Below, one piece after another: positions 1 to 5,941 of a stretch of DNA of 8,923 nt. Both the position numbers and the translations under genes were made by a program. The notes beneath the pieces are model-generated. The model was not told the DNA's origin, made no database searches, and worked only from the letters and a program-made list of their open reading frames with translations. Source of the DNA: an uncultured Granulicatella sp. Lineage in GTDB: Bacteria > Bacillota > Bacilli > Lactobacillales > Aerococcaceae. How positions within the stretch are numbered: the stretch's first letter is position 1; every line of letters starts with the position of its first letter. The stretch lies in NCBI GenBank assembly GCA_900551535.1, contig URWJ01000052.1, positions 1-8,923 on the forward strand. Direction: 5' to 3'.

Positions 1-17
1 AAAAGTTCAAGAATAAG

Positions 18-51
18 AAAAAGGAATCAAGCAGCCGCTTGATTCCTTTTT
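18..51. terminator. Perfect rho-independent terminator, bidirectional
   Basis: A perfect 15-bp stem (18-32 with 37-51) encloses a 4-base loop. An A-run begins it and a T-run ends it, so it can terminate transcription on either strand. No gene is visible between it and the left edge, so it probably serves a gene to the left of the window, read rightward. It may also stop transcripts that pass leftward through elements E1 and E2. Confidence 0.85.
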
Positions 52-64
52 CACTTCAATTCTA

Positions 65-93
65 CTTTTAATTTAATTAATATAAATTATACT
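65..93 (+). promoter_or_regulatory. Possible promoter for element E1
   Basis: A good -10 hexamer, TATACT, lies at 88-93 in a very A+T-rich stretch. The hexamer 17 bases upstream (65-70, CTTTTA) is a poor -35. Transcription would start near position 100, just before the outer stem of E1 begins at 104. That agreement is the main reason to list it, because A+T-rich DNA yields such hexamers by chance. Confidence 0.3.
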
Positions 94-103
94 ACAGTTT
101 GAT

Positions 104-254
104 TTGGATATCTACGTAGTGGCGATAATAACTGTACCGGGGTGAGCTCAAGTCTCACTCCCTATCAAGCCTCAAACGGATGCTAGGAAATGAATTTCTA
201 GCATCCGTAATTCGCATTGATTACACTCGTTATTATTGCCACTACAGAATCCAA
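104..254 (+). ncRNA. Structured element E1: candidate non-coding RNA or structured repeat
   Basis: There is no open reading frame, but the whole stretch folds. Outer stem P1 pairs 104-109 with 249-254, 116-120 with 241-245, and 121-132 with 229-240 (one G-U). Inside the junction, hairpin P2 pairs 139-146 with 154-162 and has a bulged T at 159. Helix P3 pairs 164-168 with 217-221. P3 leads through an internal loop to tip hairpin P4, which pairs 177-186 with 198-207. Element E2 repeats this architecture with the same core bases: AACTG before P2, CAAGC-TCAAA after it, and ATTC-CATTG after P4. The stems differ in sequence but remain paired. The lone G-U in P1 favours plus-strand RNA. I do not recognise the class. 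It could instead be a palindromic mobile repeat acting as DNA. Confidence 0.6.
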
Positions 255-303
255 TCGACCTTCGTTTGATTCCTCTTCTTTAATTTAAAAGCAGCAGAAC
301 CGT

Positions 304-340
304 GAATGGCTATCGGGTGAAATTGTCCGCCATTTTCTTA
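304..340 (+). other. Weak hairpin with a T-rich tail between E1 and E2
   Basis: AATGGC (305-310) pairs with GCCATT (329-334) around an 18-base loop, and TTTTCTT follows. It could be a weak terminator ending a plus-strand E1 transcript. The long loop and broken T-run make this uncertain. I see nothing else in the 100 bases that separate E1 from E2. Confidence 0.25.
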
Positions 341-361
341 AAGTGAAGCTCTACATTGATT

Positions 362-566
362 GTGTTTCCATAAAAGACGAAGGACCTTTGGGTTATAGTA
401 AGGATAACCGCGACAAACAAGCAATGTGAATAAGAGCGGGTTAAAGTTTTCAACTTTTACCCGCTCTTTGAAGCTTGCTAGGAGTTGAGACTCAAGGCTC
501 AACCCGGTGTAGCAGTTATCTTTACTATAACAACCCAAAGGTCCAAAAGTATTTTTATGGAAACAC
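362..566 (-). ncRNA. Structured element E2: second copy, inverted relative to E1
   Basis: Read on the minus strand, this matches the E1 core and fold. Outer stem P1 is very long, about 40 pairs between 515-566 and 362-408, interrupted by one A-C mismatch, a 3-base bulge and one internal loop. P2 pairs 498-505 with 481-489, with the bulged base at 483 in the same place as in E1. P3 pairs 475-479 with 420-424. Tip hairpin P4 spans 432-468. Compared with E1, one P3 pair changes from U-A to G-C, a compensatory change. E2 starts 7 bases after the stop codon of the osmolyte permease gene and reads the same way, so it is probably transcribed as that operon's 3' untranslated region. It might protect or end that mRNA. 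The class is unknown to me. Confidence 0.6.
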
Positions 567-573
567 TGTTTCC
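559..573. repeat. Short palindrome at the E2 boundary
   Basis: GGAAACA-C-TGTTTCC is a perfect 7-bp inverted repeat around one base. It joins the outer end of the E2 stem to the last base of the upstream gene's TAG stop codon. It may mark the element's insertion junction, or it may be chance. Confidence 0.4.
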
Positions 574-2090
574 TATTTAATATAGCCTTGGCTTTGAAGG
601 AACTCGCGAGCAACTGTTTCAGCAGACTTGCCCTCTACTCCCACTTCATAGTTCATACGACTCATCTGTTCCGCCGTAATCTTTCCTGCTAAGACATTCA
701 ACACACCTTCCAATTCCGGATGTTGTTTCAACAACGCCTCTTTCATTAAAGGTGCGCCTTGGTACGGTGGGAATAACTGCTTGTCGTCTTCCAACACCAC
801 CAAGTCATAACGCGTGATTTCTGCGTCTGTAGAATAAGCGTCGGTGATTTGAATGTCCCCCGATTGAATCGCTTGGTAACGCAGGCTTGGTTCCATCGTT
901 GCGACGTTTAAGTTCAATCCGTATACTTTTTGAAGGCCACGGTTTCCGTCTTCTCTGTCGTTAAACTCCAGCGTGAATCCGGCTTTTAATTGTCCTTCCA
1001 CTTTCTTCAAGTCAGAGATCGTCTTGAGTCCGTATTTTTCGGCGATGGCTCTTGGGACTGCAACAGCATACGTGTTTTGATAGTCCATCGGCTTCAAGAA
1101 CGCCAATCCGTCTTGTTTCAAGATACCTTCTTTGGCCATTTCGTACACTTCCTGTGGATCATGCGACACTTTCGGCGCTGGCTTCAACAAGCTCTCCGTA
1201 ATCGTTCCTGTGAATTCTGGGTAAATGTCGATGTCCCCATTTTTCAAGGCTTCATATAGGAAGCTCGTCTTCCCGAAGTTCGGCTTCACTTCTACTTTTA
1301 ACTCTGTTTTTTCTTCAATCAGAAGCTTATACATATTCGCTAAAATTTCTGGTTCGGGTCCTAATTTACCGGCAATAATCAGTGTTTGTTGCCCCATCGA
1401 AGGCATCATCCCAGAAACAAACGACGCTCCTAGTCCGGCAAATAGGACGATAAAGGTTGCGAAAATCGTTTTTAATTTGGCATGTTCCATCCATTTCAAC
1501 AATGTACTAAACGCAATCGCCAGAAGCGCTGAAGAGATAGCCCCGATTAAAATCAAGCTGGCGTTGTTACGGTCAATCCCCAGAAGGATGAACGAGCCAA
1601 GTCCCCCTGCCCCGATTAACGCTGCAAGAGTCGCTGTCCCGATAATGAAGACTGCAGACGTGCGTACCCCAGACATGATAACCGGCATCGCGATTGGAAT
1701 CTCAAACTTCTTCAGGCGTTCCCACTTCGTCATCCCAAATGCAATGGCGGCCTCTTCTAAGCTTTGGTCAATTCCTTCAAGCCCTGTAATCGTATTTTGT
1801 AAAATCGGGAATAACGCGTAAATCACAAGCGTTGTGAGTGCTGGGATGGTTCCGATGCCCATAAATGGAATAAAAAGACCTAATAGCGCCAAGGACGGAA
1901 TTGTTTGGAAGATTCCTGCTACTTGAAGGATAAATGCCGCAGAGCGCTTGTACGAGCTTAAAACAACCGCTAATGGAACGGCCACCACAATCGAAATCAG
2001 TAAGGCTAAGAGCGAGAGTTGTAAATGTTGCCCTAGTGCCACTGTCCAGTCGCTAAAACGCTCTTGGAAGGTCGTTATCAAGTTATGCAT
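573..2090 (-). CDS. opuCB: Osmolyte (glycine betaine/carnitine/choline) ABC transporter, permease fused to substrate-binding protein
   Basis: This 505-residue membrane protein imports quaternary-amine osmolytes together with the ATPase encoded just upstream. Residues 1-205 are a permease domain with several hydrophobic helices and an EAA-type ATPase-contact loop (about 112-132, EEAAIAFG). A further membrane segment (about 207-228) anchors an extracellular OpuAC-type binding domain (about 235-505, including GKLGPEPEILANMY and DIYPEFTGT). Fused proteins of this size are usual in lactic acid bacteria, whereas Bacillus has separate OpuCB, OpuCC and OpuCD proteins. I chose the ATG at 2090 because GGAGG lies 8 bases upstream and it gives an 8-base ATGCATAA overlap with the ATPase gene. 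A start 33 bases further upstream has no such site. Exact substrate preference cannot be read from the sequence. Confidence 0.93.
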   Translation of the reverse strand: MHNLITTFQERFSDWTVALGQHLQLSLLALLISIVVAVPLAVVLSSYKRSAAFILQVAGIFQTIPSLALLGLFIPFMGIGTIPALTTLVIYALFPILQNTITGLEGIDQSLEEAAIAFGMTKWERLKKFEIPIAMPVIMSGVRTSAVFIIGTATLAALIGAGGLGSFILLGIDRNNASLILIGAISSALLAIAFSTLLKWMEHAKLKTIFATFIVLFAGLGASFVSGMMPSMGQQTLIIAGKLGPEPEILANMYKLLIEEKTELKVEVKPNFGKTSFLYEALKNGDIDIYPEFTGTITESLLKPAPKVSHDPQEVYEMAKEGILKQDGLAFLKPMDYQNTYAVAVPRAIAEKYGLKTISDLKKVEGQLKAGFTLEFNDREDGNRGLQKVYGLNLNVATMEPSLRYQAIQSGDIQITDAYSTDAEITRYDLVVLEDDKQLFPPYQGAPLMKEALLKQHPELEGVLNVLAGKITAEQMSRMNYEVGVEGKSAETVAREFLQSQGYIK

Positions 2091-2814
2091 GAACGGCACC
2101 TCCTTTGAACAATTCTTGGACAAATTCCGTTGCAGGATGCTCTAAGATTTCTTCAGGACGTGCGACCTGCTCTATGGCTCCGTCTTTTAAGACTGCAATT
2201 CGGTCGGCCAACTTCAACGCTTCATCCGTATCGTGTGTGACGAAAATCGTCGTCATCTTGAACTCACGGTGCAGTGCCTTTGTGAGTTCTTGTAGTTGCT
2301 TACGAGAAATCGCATCAAGCGCTGAGAACGGTTCGTCCATGAGAAGTGTCATCGGTTCTGCAATAATGGCTCTGATAATCCCTACACGTTGTTGTTCCCC
2401 ACCAGAGAGTTCGCTTGGAAGTCGTTTAGCATAATCGTCTGCAGGAAGCCCCACCTTATCGAGTAATTCCTTTGTTTTCGCAGCGATTTGCTCCTTCTTC
2501 CACCCTTTCATTTCAGGGATGAGCGCGATGTTTTCCGCCACTGTTAAGTTCGGGAACAACGCGATTTGTTGAAGGACATAGCCGGTCTCTAAGCGTAATT
2601 TTCGTTGGTCATGTTCCTTGATTCGTTTTTCATTTAAATAAATATTTCCATCAGTCGGTTCAATCAACTGATTAATCATCTTTAACATGGTTGTTTTCCC
2701 TGAACCGGATGGCCCCACTAACACCATAAATTCGCCGTCGTTAATGCTTAAGTTCACGTCTTTTAAAACGATTTTCTCATCATAACGCAAGGCGACGTTT
2801 TTATATTCAATCAT
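2083..2814 (-). CDS. opuCA: Osmolyte ABC transporter ATP-binding protein (OpuCA/ProV family, no CBS domains)
   Basis: This 243-residue cytoplasmic ATPase powers osmolyte uptake through the fused permease encoded next. All ABC landmarks are visible: Walker A GPSGSGKT (34-41), Q-loop LQQ (81-83), signature LSGGE (136-140), Walker B LLMDEP (157-162) and the switch histidine of THD (194). It ends after the nucleotide-binding domain, so it lacks the tandem CBS domains with which classical OpuCA and OpuA ATPases sense ionic strength or c-di-AMP. Activity control must therefore lie elsewhere. The start has AGAAGG 6 bases upstream and lies only 12 bases after the yghU stop codon, with no room for a promoter. 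The gene is thus probably expressed from the yghU promoter. Whether the substrate is betaine, carnitine or choline is uncertain. Confidence 0.92.
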   Translation of the reverse strand: MIEYKNVALRYDEKIVLKDVNLSINDGEFMVLVGPSGSGKTTMLKMINQLIEPTDGNIYLNEKRIKEHDQRKLRLETGYVLQQIALFPNLTVAENIALIPEMKGWKKEQIAAKTKELLDKVGLPADDYAKRLPSELSGGEQQRVGIIRAIIAEPMTLLMDEPFSALDAISRKQLQELTKALHREFKMTTIFVTHDTDEALKLADRIAVLKDGAIEQVARPEEILEHPATEFVQELFKGGAVHA

Positions 2815-2826
2815 ACTAACCCTTCT

Positions 2827-3618
2827 TTATTTAATTAATTTATACTCCGCTTCTACTCCCTTTTGTACAGCGGGACGTTTTGCGATTCTGTCTGCCCATT
2901 CGTTTAAATGCTTGTAGCTTTGCGCATCAAGGAACTCTGCAGAATTTTGATACAAGTGTCCTTGAACGAGGCGTCCGTACCATGACCAGATCGCGATATC
3001 AGCAATCGTATATTCGTCTCCTGCGATATATGGGCGTTTGGCTAACTCTTGGTCGAGTAAGTCTAATTGGCGTTTTGCTTCCATAGTGAAACGGTTAATG
3101 GCATACTCGATTTTCTCTGGTGCGTAGTTGAAGAAGTGTCCAAATCCGCCTCCTAAGAATGGTGCTGCTCCAGTTTGCCAAAAGAGCCAGTTTAAGACTT
3201 CTGTACGTTTAGCTGTGTCTTCTGGAAGGAATTTTCCAAATTTTTCTGCTAAATAAAGTAAGATATTCGCTGACTCGAAGACGCGAATCGGTTCATCCCC
3301 TGAGCGGTCTAAGAGTGCTGGAATCTTCGAGTTCGGATTAATCGCTACAAAGTCGCTACCGAATTGGTCCCCATCCATAATTGAAATCTTGAATAAATCA
3401 TAGGCTGCCTTGTCGACGCCTGCTTCGAGTAATTCCTCCAGCATAATCGTCACTTTAATACCGTTTGGTGTGCCAAGCGAATACACTTGTAAATCTGTTT
3501 CTCCGACAGGTAAGGTTTGTTCAAAACGAGCTCCTGCTGTTGGACGGTTAATTCCTGAGAATTTCCCTTGGTTGCTATCGGCTGCGCTCCAAACGCGTGG
3601 TAATTGATATTCTGTCAT
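2827..3618 (-). CDS. yghU: YghU-type glutathione S-transferase / disulfide-bond oxidoreductase
   Basis: This 263-residue cytoplasmic protein belongs to the glutathione S-transferase superfamily. The YghU-like signature is the N-terminal extension (1-42, with VWSAADSNQGKFSGINRP and AGARFEQTLPVGE) leading into a thioredoxin-like domain with YSLGTPNGIKVTIMLEELL (46-64). In this group the Thr-Pro-Asn motif (T50, N52), rather than a Ser or Cys, contacts glutathione. An all-helical C-terminal domain follows (about 130-263). Known relatives reduce small disulfides with glutathione; the physiological substrate is unclear. The start is supported by AAGGAGG 7 bases upstream. It leads the operon with the osmolyte transporter, suggesting a shared stress response. 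Many Gram-positive bacteria make little glutathione, so a different thiol cofactor, or imported glutathione, is possible. Confidence 0.92.
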   Translation of the reverse strand: MTEYQLPRVWSAADSNQGKFSGINRPTAGARFEQTLPVGETDLQVYSLGTPNGIKVTIMLEELLEAGVDKAAYDLFKISIMDGDQFGSDFVAINPNSKIPALLDRSGDEPIRVFESANILLYLAEKFGKFLPEDTAKRTEVLNWLFWQTGAAPFLGGGFGHFFNYAPEKIEYAINRFTMEAKRQLDLLDQELAKRPYIAGDEYTIADIAIWSWYGRLVQGHLYQNSAEFLDAQSYKHLNEWADRIAKRPAVQKGVEAEYKLIK

Positions 3619-3648
3619 ATGGTATCCTCCTTGAGTCTCTTTAGAATT

Positions 3649-3657
3649 ATTTTAACA
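3649..3657 (-). promoter_or_regulatory. Extended -10 promoter for the yghU-opu operon
   Basis: Minus-strand TGTTAAAAT is an extended -10 element. It gives a start near 3642, about 24 bases ahead of the yghU ATG and just upstream of its AAGGAGG site (3626-3632). No good -35 stands at 17 bases, which extended -10 promoters tolerate. No stress-specific sigma signature was seen. Confidence 0.5.
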
Positions 3658-3682
3658 TGATACTTCCATTCTCTTTGCAACA

Positions 3683-3710
3683 TCTGCTTACGAATAATTT
3701 CTCAAGCAGA
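3683..3710. promoter_or_regulatory. Inverted repeat in the divergent yghU/csbD-like intergenic region
   Basis: TCTGCTT (3683-3689) and AAGCAGA (3704-3710) are perfect 7-base arms separated by 14 bases. The repeat lies between two divergent stress-type genes, upstream of both. It is a plausible operator for a dimeric regulator, but its spacing and sequence match no regulator I can name. Confidence 0.35.
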
Positions 3711-3774
3711 AACTTTTGTAAACTATTTTTTTAGTGTTAGACTTAATAGTATAAACAACAAAGGAGGTCTTCAA

Positions 3775-3969
3775 ATGTCATTAGAAGATAAATTACAACA
3801 AGCATCAGGTGCTGCAAAAGAAGTATTAGGTAAAGTTACTGGTGATAAAAGCACTGAAACTGAAGGTACTGTTGAAAAAGAATTAGCAAAAGCTAAAGAA
3901 GTTCTAGAAAACGTTAAAGAAGGCGTTGAAGGCGCAGTAGAAGGAATTAAAAATACTTTCAACAAATAA
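3775..3969 (+). CDS. CsbD-family small stress-response protein
   Basis: This 64-residue hydrophilic, Lys/Glu/Ala-rich protein has the CsbD-family pattern: LEDKLQQASGAAKEVLGKVTGD near the N-terminus, then Glu-Lys-Ala-rich amphipathic repeats (EKELAKAKEVLENVKEG). It has no signal peptide or membrane segment, so it is cytoplasmic and probably helical or partly disordered. Relatives are general-stress proteins (SigB-controlled in Bacillus subtilis) with no established biochemical activity. The start is certain, with AAGGAGGT 6 bases before the ATG. A strong terminator follows, so it is a single-gene unit. I could not find a convincing promoter: TATAAA at 3750-3755 is too close to the ribosome binding site to be its -10, and no clear SigB-type site is present. 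An antisense frame of nearly equal length is a shadow. Confidence 0.9.
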   Translation: MSLEDKLQQASGAAKEVLGKVTGDKSTETEGTVEKELAKAKEVLENVKEGVEGAVEGIKNTFNK

Positions 3970-3984
3970 TAGAGCCTAACAAAT

Positions 3985-4016
3985 AAGAGCCGCTACAAAT
4001 GTAGTGGCTCTTTTTT
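3985..4016 (+). terminator. Terminator of the CsbD-family gene
   Basis: A 12-bp stem (3985-3996 with 4001-4012, one G-T pair) with an AAAT loop runs into six T's, 15 bases after the stop codon. The minus strand has only a weak T-rich tail there, but the hairpin may also help end the convergent dehydrogenase transcript, whose stop codon is at 4046. Confidence 0.88.
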
Positions 4017-4045
4017 CTTCTACTAAAAATGTTAGAACAATCTTC

Positions 4046-5095
4046 TTAGATATCAAAAAATGGATTCTCAACATATGTGTGTAATGGATATGTTGGGTAT
4101 GCAAGTTCTCTTAATTTTTCACTCGTCACAAATCCTGGCTCTGCATCCAAAATTGTTGGAATACGATTTACGATTGTTGCACATGTATGAGCTACTGTAT
4201 CTGGTTTATGAACTGAGAATACTAAGTTTGGCTCCCCTGTAATTTTCCAGTCACACATATCTCCATCATCTTCGCGATAAACTTTACCGATACATTCTAC
4301 TTCAATTTCAATGCCTTGATGTGTATAAAGTGTTGTCACTGCTGACATTCCTGTAACTTCACCTGCTGGAATCGTTCTTCCAAGAGTCTCTGAATAAACA
4401 TCTTCATCTAAGATATATGGAACACTCTTTTGACTGATATCTTTAATGGTCCAATTCATCTTCGAACAAATTGCTTCTGCAGCATTCCACATATAAGATG
4501 GGAAACTTTCAGCTGTTGCGATTTCAGCATCGAAACGTTCTTTGGTATAACCGGCACCATGAGCTTCGGCTAGAGCTAATCCATAGTCTTCTACATTATA
4601 GCTCACGACTCCTTTAATTTTATCAATACGGTTTACACCAGCCATCGCAAGACAAGGCATATTAATCCAGTAAATATCTTGCATTCCTGAACCAGTAATG
4701 GTTACCCCATTTTCTTTTGCTAAACGATCCAGTCTGTTTGTTTCTGAAGGTGATGTATTCCAAGGATAAATTGCTTCTTCGCATGTAGTAATAACATTCA
4801 CACAATTACGAACGGCTGTTTCAAAGAACTCATACATCTCTGGCATATAAGAAAGAATCGTCACGATGGCAATATCTGCATCACAACTATTGAATACTTT
4901 TTCTGCGTTATCTGAAATAACAACGCCTGTCTTATATCCCAATTCAGCAAAATCACCAACATCGAGACCGACAATTTGCGGGTTGTTATCAATGGCACCA
5001 ACAATTTCCACGCCATGATCCACCATATACTTGAAAAGGACCTTGGCCATCTTACCGCATCCATATTGGATTGCACGAATCTTTTTGTTTCTCAT
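4046..5095 (-). CDS. NAD(P)-binding dehydrogenase related to 2,4-diaminopentanoate dehydrogenase / dihydrodipicolinate reductase
   Basis: This 349-residue protein is a probable cytoplasmic oxidoreductase. The N-terminus is a Rossmann fold: strand KIRAIQYGCGKMAK with the dinucleotide-binding GxGxxA at 12-17, then an acidic residue ending strand two (AIDNN, D36). The rest resembles the family containing 2,4-diaminopentanoate dehydrogenase of ornithine fermentation and relatives of dihydrodipicolinate reductase (CEEAIYPW about 105-112, GSGMQDIYW about 135-143). No ornithine- or lysine-fermentation partner genes are nearby, so the true substrate is unknown. I chose the ATG at 5095 because AAAGGGG lies 7 bases upstream. 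Two upstream in-frame starts lie over or ahead of that site. It is a single-gene unit with its own strong promoter and a cre-like site, pointing to a catabolic role. Confidence 0.75.
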   Translation of the reverse strand: MRNKKIRAIQYGCGKMAKVLFKYMVDHGVEIVGAIDNNPQIVGLDVGDFAELGYKTGVVISDNAEKVFNSCDADIAIVTILSYMPEMYEFFETAVRNCVNVITTCEEAIYPWNTSPSETNRLDRLAKENGVTITGSGMQDIYWINMPCLAMAGVNRIDKIKGVVSYNVEDYGLALAEAHGAGYTKERFDAEIATAESFPSYMWNAAEAICSKMNWTIKDISQKSVPYILDEDVYSETLGRTIPAGEVTGMSAVTTLYTHQGIEIEVECIGKVYREDDGDMCDWKITGEPNLVFSVHKPDTVAHTCATIVNRIPTILDAEPGFVTSEKLRELAYPTYPLHTYVENPFFDI

Positions 5096-5148
5096 TGTCA
5101 TACCCCTTTTCCACAGTTGAAGCAAACTTCATCCGCTTGTTTATTTTT

Positions 5149-5164
5149 GTACAAACTCTTGTAC
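5149..5164. promoter_or_regulatory. Operator-like inverted repeat at the dehydrogenase transcription start
   Basis: GTACAA and TTGTAC form perfect 6-base arms around 4 bases. On the minus strand they begin about 7 bases downstream of the -10 hexamer, at the expected start site. A repressor bound there would block initiation. The cognate regulator is not in the window. Confidence 0.45.
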
Positions 5165-5170
5165 GACTTT

Positions 5171-5199
5171 ATTATAGCGCTTACATTTTGTTAGGTCAA
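5171..5199 (-). promoter_or_regulatory. Sigma-A promoter of the dehydrogenase gene
   Basis: The minus strand carries TTGACC (5194-5199), a 17-base spacer and a perfect TATAAT (5171-5176). Transcription would start near 5164, leaving a leader of about 70 bases. It is the best promoter in the window. Confidence 0.85.
5172..5185 (-). promoter_or_regulatory. cre-like site (CcpA) overlapping the -10
   Basis: Minus-strand TGTAAGCGCTATAA matches the catabolite-responsive-element consensus TGWAANCGNTNWCA at all but the thirteenth base. It overlaps the -10 hexamer, a position from which CcpA normally represses. The match comes from the sequence; binding is inferred. Confidence 0.6.
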
Positions 5200-5215
5200 T
5201 TTTATCAATAATAAT

Positions 5216-5253
5216 AAGGCAGCTGTATCTCTATCTACAACTGCCTTTTTTTT
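5216..5253 (-). terminator. Terminator after ykoC
   Basis: AAGGCAG (5216-5222) pairs with CTGCCTT (5241-5247), extended by TGTA/TACA after one mismatch. On the minus strand it starts a few bases after the ykoC stop codon and has a TTATTATTATT tail. On the plus strand it is followed by eight T's, so it should also stop rightward transcription from entering the yko operon antisense. Confidence 0.75.
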
Positions 5254-5941
5254 ACACGTAAAACCAAATGACAAACACTACAAAAAACATCATGAAACTA
5301 CTATACATCAAATCTATGATCGTAATACTTGGCTTCATTCTTTGAATTCTTTCTTTAGAAAATCCTCTAAGTTCCATTGCCATTGCAGTATATTCAGATT
5401 GGCGTATCAAACGAATCATCATCGTTGTCAAAGCTTTTAAATACACAGCTCCTCCCGAAATCCCTCTAATTCTCAAAGCTAATTTCGATTGTTCATATTC
5501 CGTTTTAATGAGTGTTAAAAAATTAATCGCAACTAAAATACTGAATGCTATCTCAATGGGTACTTTTAATTGTTTTATGAGGCTTGCGATAAACTCATTT
5601 TTATCAATGGACGTGGTGAGACTAATCCCGACAAATCCAAGAGCTAAAATTCTGCTACTGAGTTCTAAAGCTGTTAAAAATGCTCCATTTTCTACTGAAC
5701 GTACAAGTGTATTTTCATTTGGATGTAAATATACCGATAGAAAGTAAATGATCGTAATGAGCGACAATCCACATCCTAATTTTGCAATTTTTGACCAAGT
5801 CTGTCTACGAAACAAGAGGATAATACCGATTGCCGCAAGCATCATCGCAATATTTAATTCCCATGATTTAGTAAATAAAATGACAATCGACAGAATAAAT
5901 GAAATCCCTAATTGTACACTTGGATTAATTCTTAGGTTCAT
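5252..5941 (-). CDS. ykoC: ECF transporter transmembrane coupling protein (EcfT family), YkoC
   Basis: This 229-residue integral membrane protein is the T-component linking the ATPase motions of YkoD to the substrate-capturing YkoE. Hydrophobic helices are visible near 10-24, 29-44, 58-71, 96-110, 128-145 and 207-229. The cytoplasmic coupling helices carry the two family-defining short motifs, here RIRG (157-160) and ELRG (190-193), which dock in the grooves of the two ATPase domains. Its ATG overlaps the end of ykoD by 17 bases and is preceded by GGAGG 9 bases upstream, so translation is likely coupled. It is the last gene of the operon and is followed by a terminator. Confidence 0.9.
   Translation of the reverse strand: MNLRINPSVQLGISFILSIVILFTKSWELNIAMMLAAIGIILLFRRQTWSKIAKLGCGLSLITIIYFLSVYLHPNENTLVRSVENGAFLTALELSSRILALGFVGISLTTSIDKNEFIASLIKQLKVPIEIAFSILVAINFLTLIKTEYEQSKLALRIRGISGGAVYLKALTTMMIRLIRQSEYTAMAMELRGFSKERIQRMKPSITIIDLMYSSFMMFFVVFVIWFYV

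Noticed and set aside
362..566. E2 as a T-box leader (a CGCGG string occurs) or an integron attC site
   Set aside because: There is no T-box consensus or downstream aminoacyl-tRNA or amino-acid gene, the stems do not match T-box Stem I, and the core ends do not fit attC R'/R'' boxes. E1 and E2 also share a junction neither class has.
338..613. A 91-codon minus-strand open frame at the left end
   Set aside because: It runs through the paired arms of E2 and into the permease gene in another frame, has no ribosome binding site, and its protein resembles nothing coherent.
1225..1821. A 198-codon plus-strand frame inside the permease gene
   Set aside because: It is antisense to a well-supported ABC permease fusion, has no ribosome binding site, and its composition is that of a complementary-strand shadow.
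2091..2123. A longer N-terminus for the permease fusion starting at 2123
   Set aside because: No Shine-Dalgarno at that start, the added residues are atypical for the family, and GGAGG is placed correctly for the ATG at 2090.
3750..3755. TATAAA as the -10 of the CsbD-like gene
   Set aside because: A start from it would fall inside the ribosome binding site, and no -35 is correctly placed.
3771..3965. A 64-codon frame antisense to the CsbD-like gene
   Set aside because: It is a mirror of the Lys/Glu-rich repeats. The plus-strand gene has a perfect AAGGAGGT and a terminator; this one has neither.
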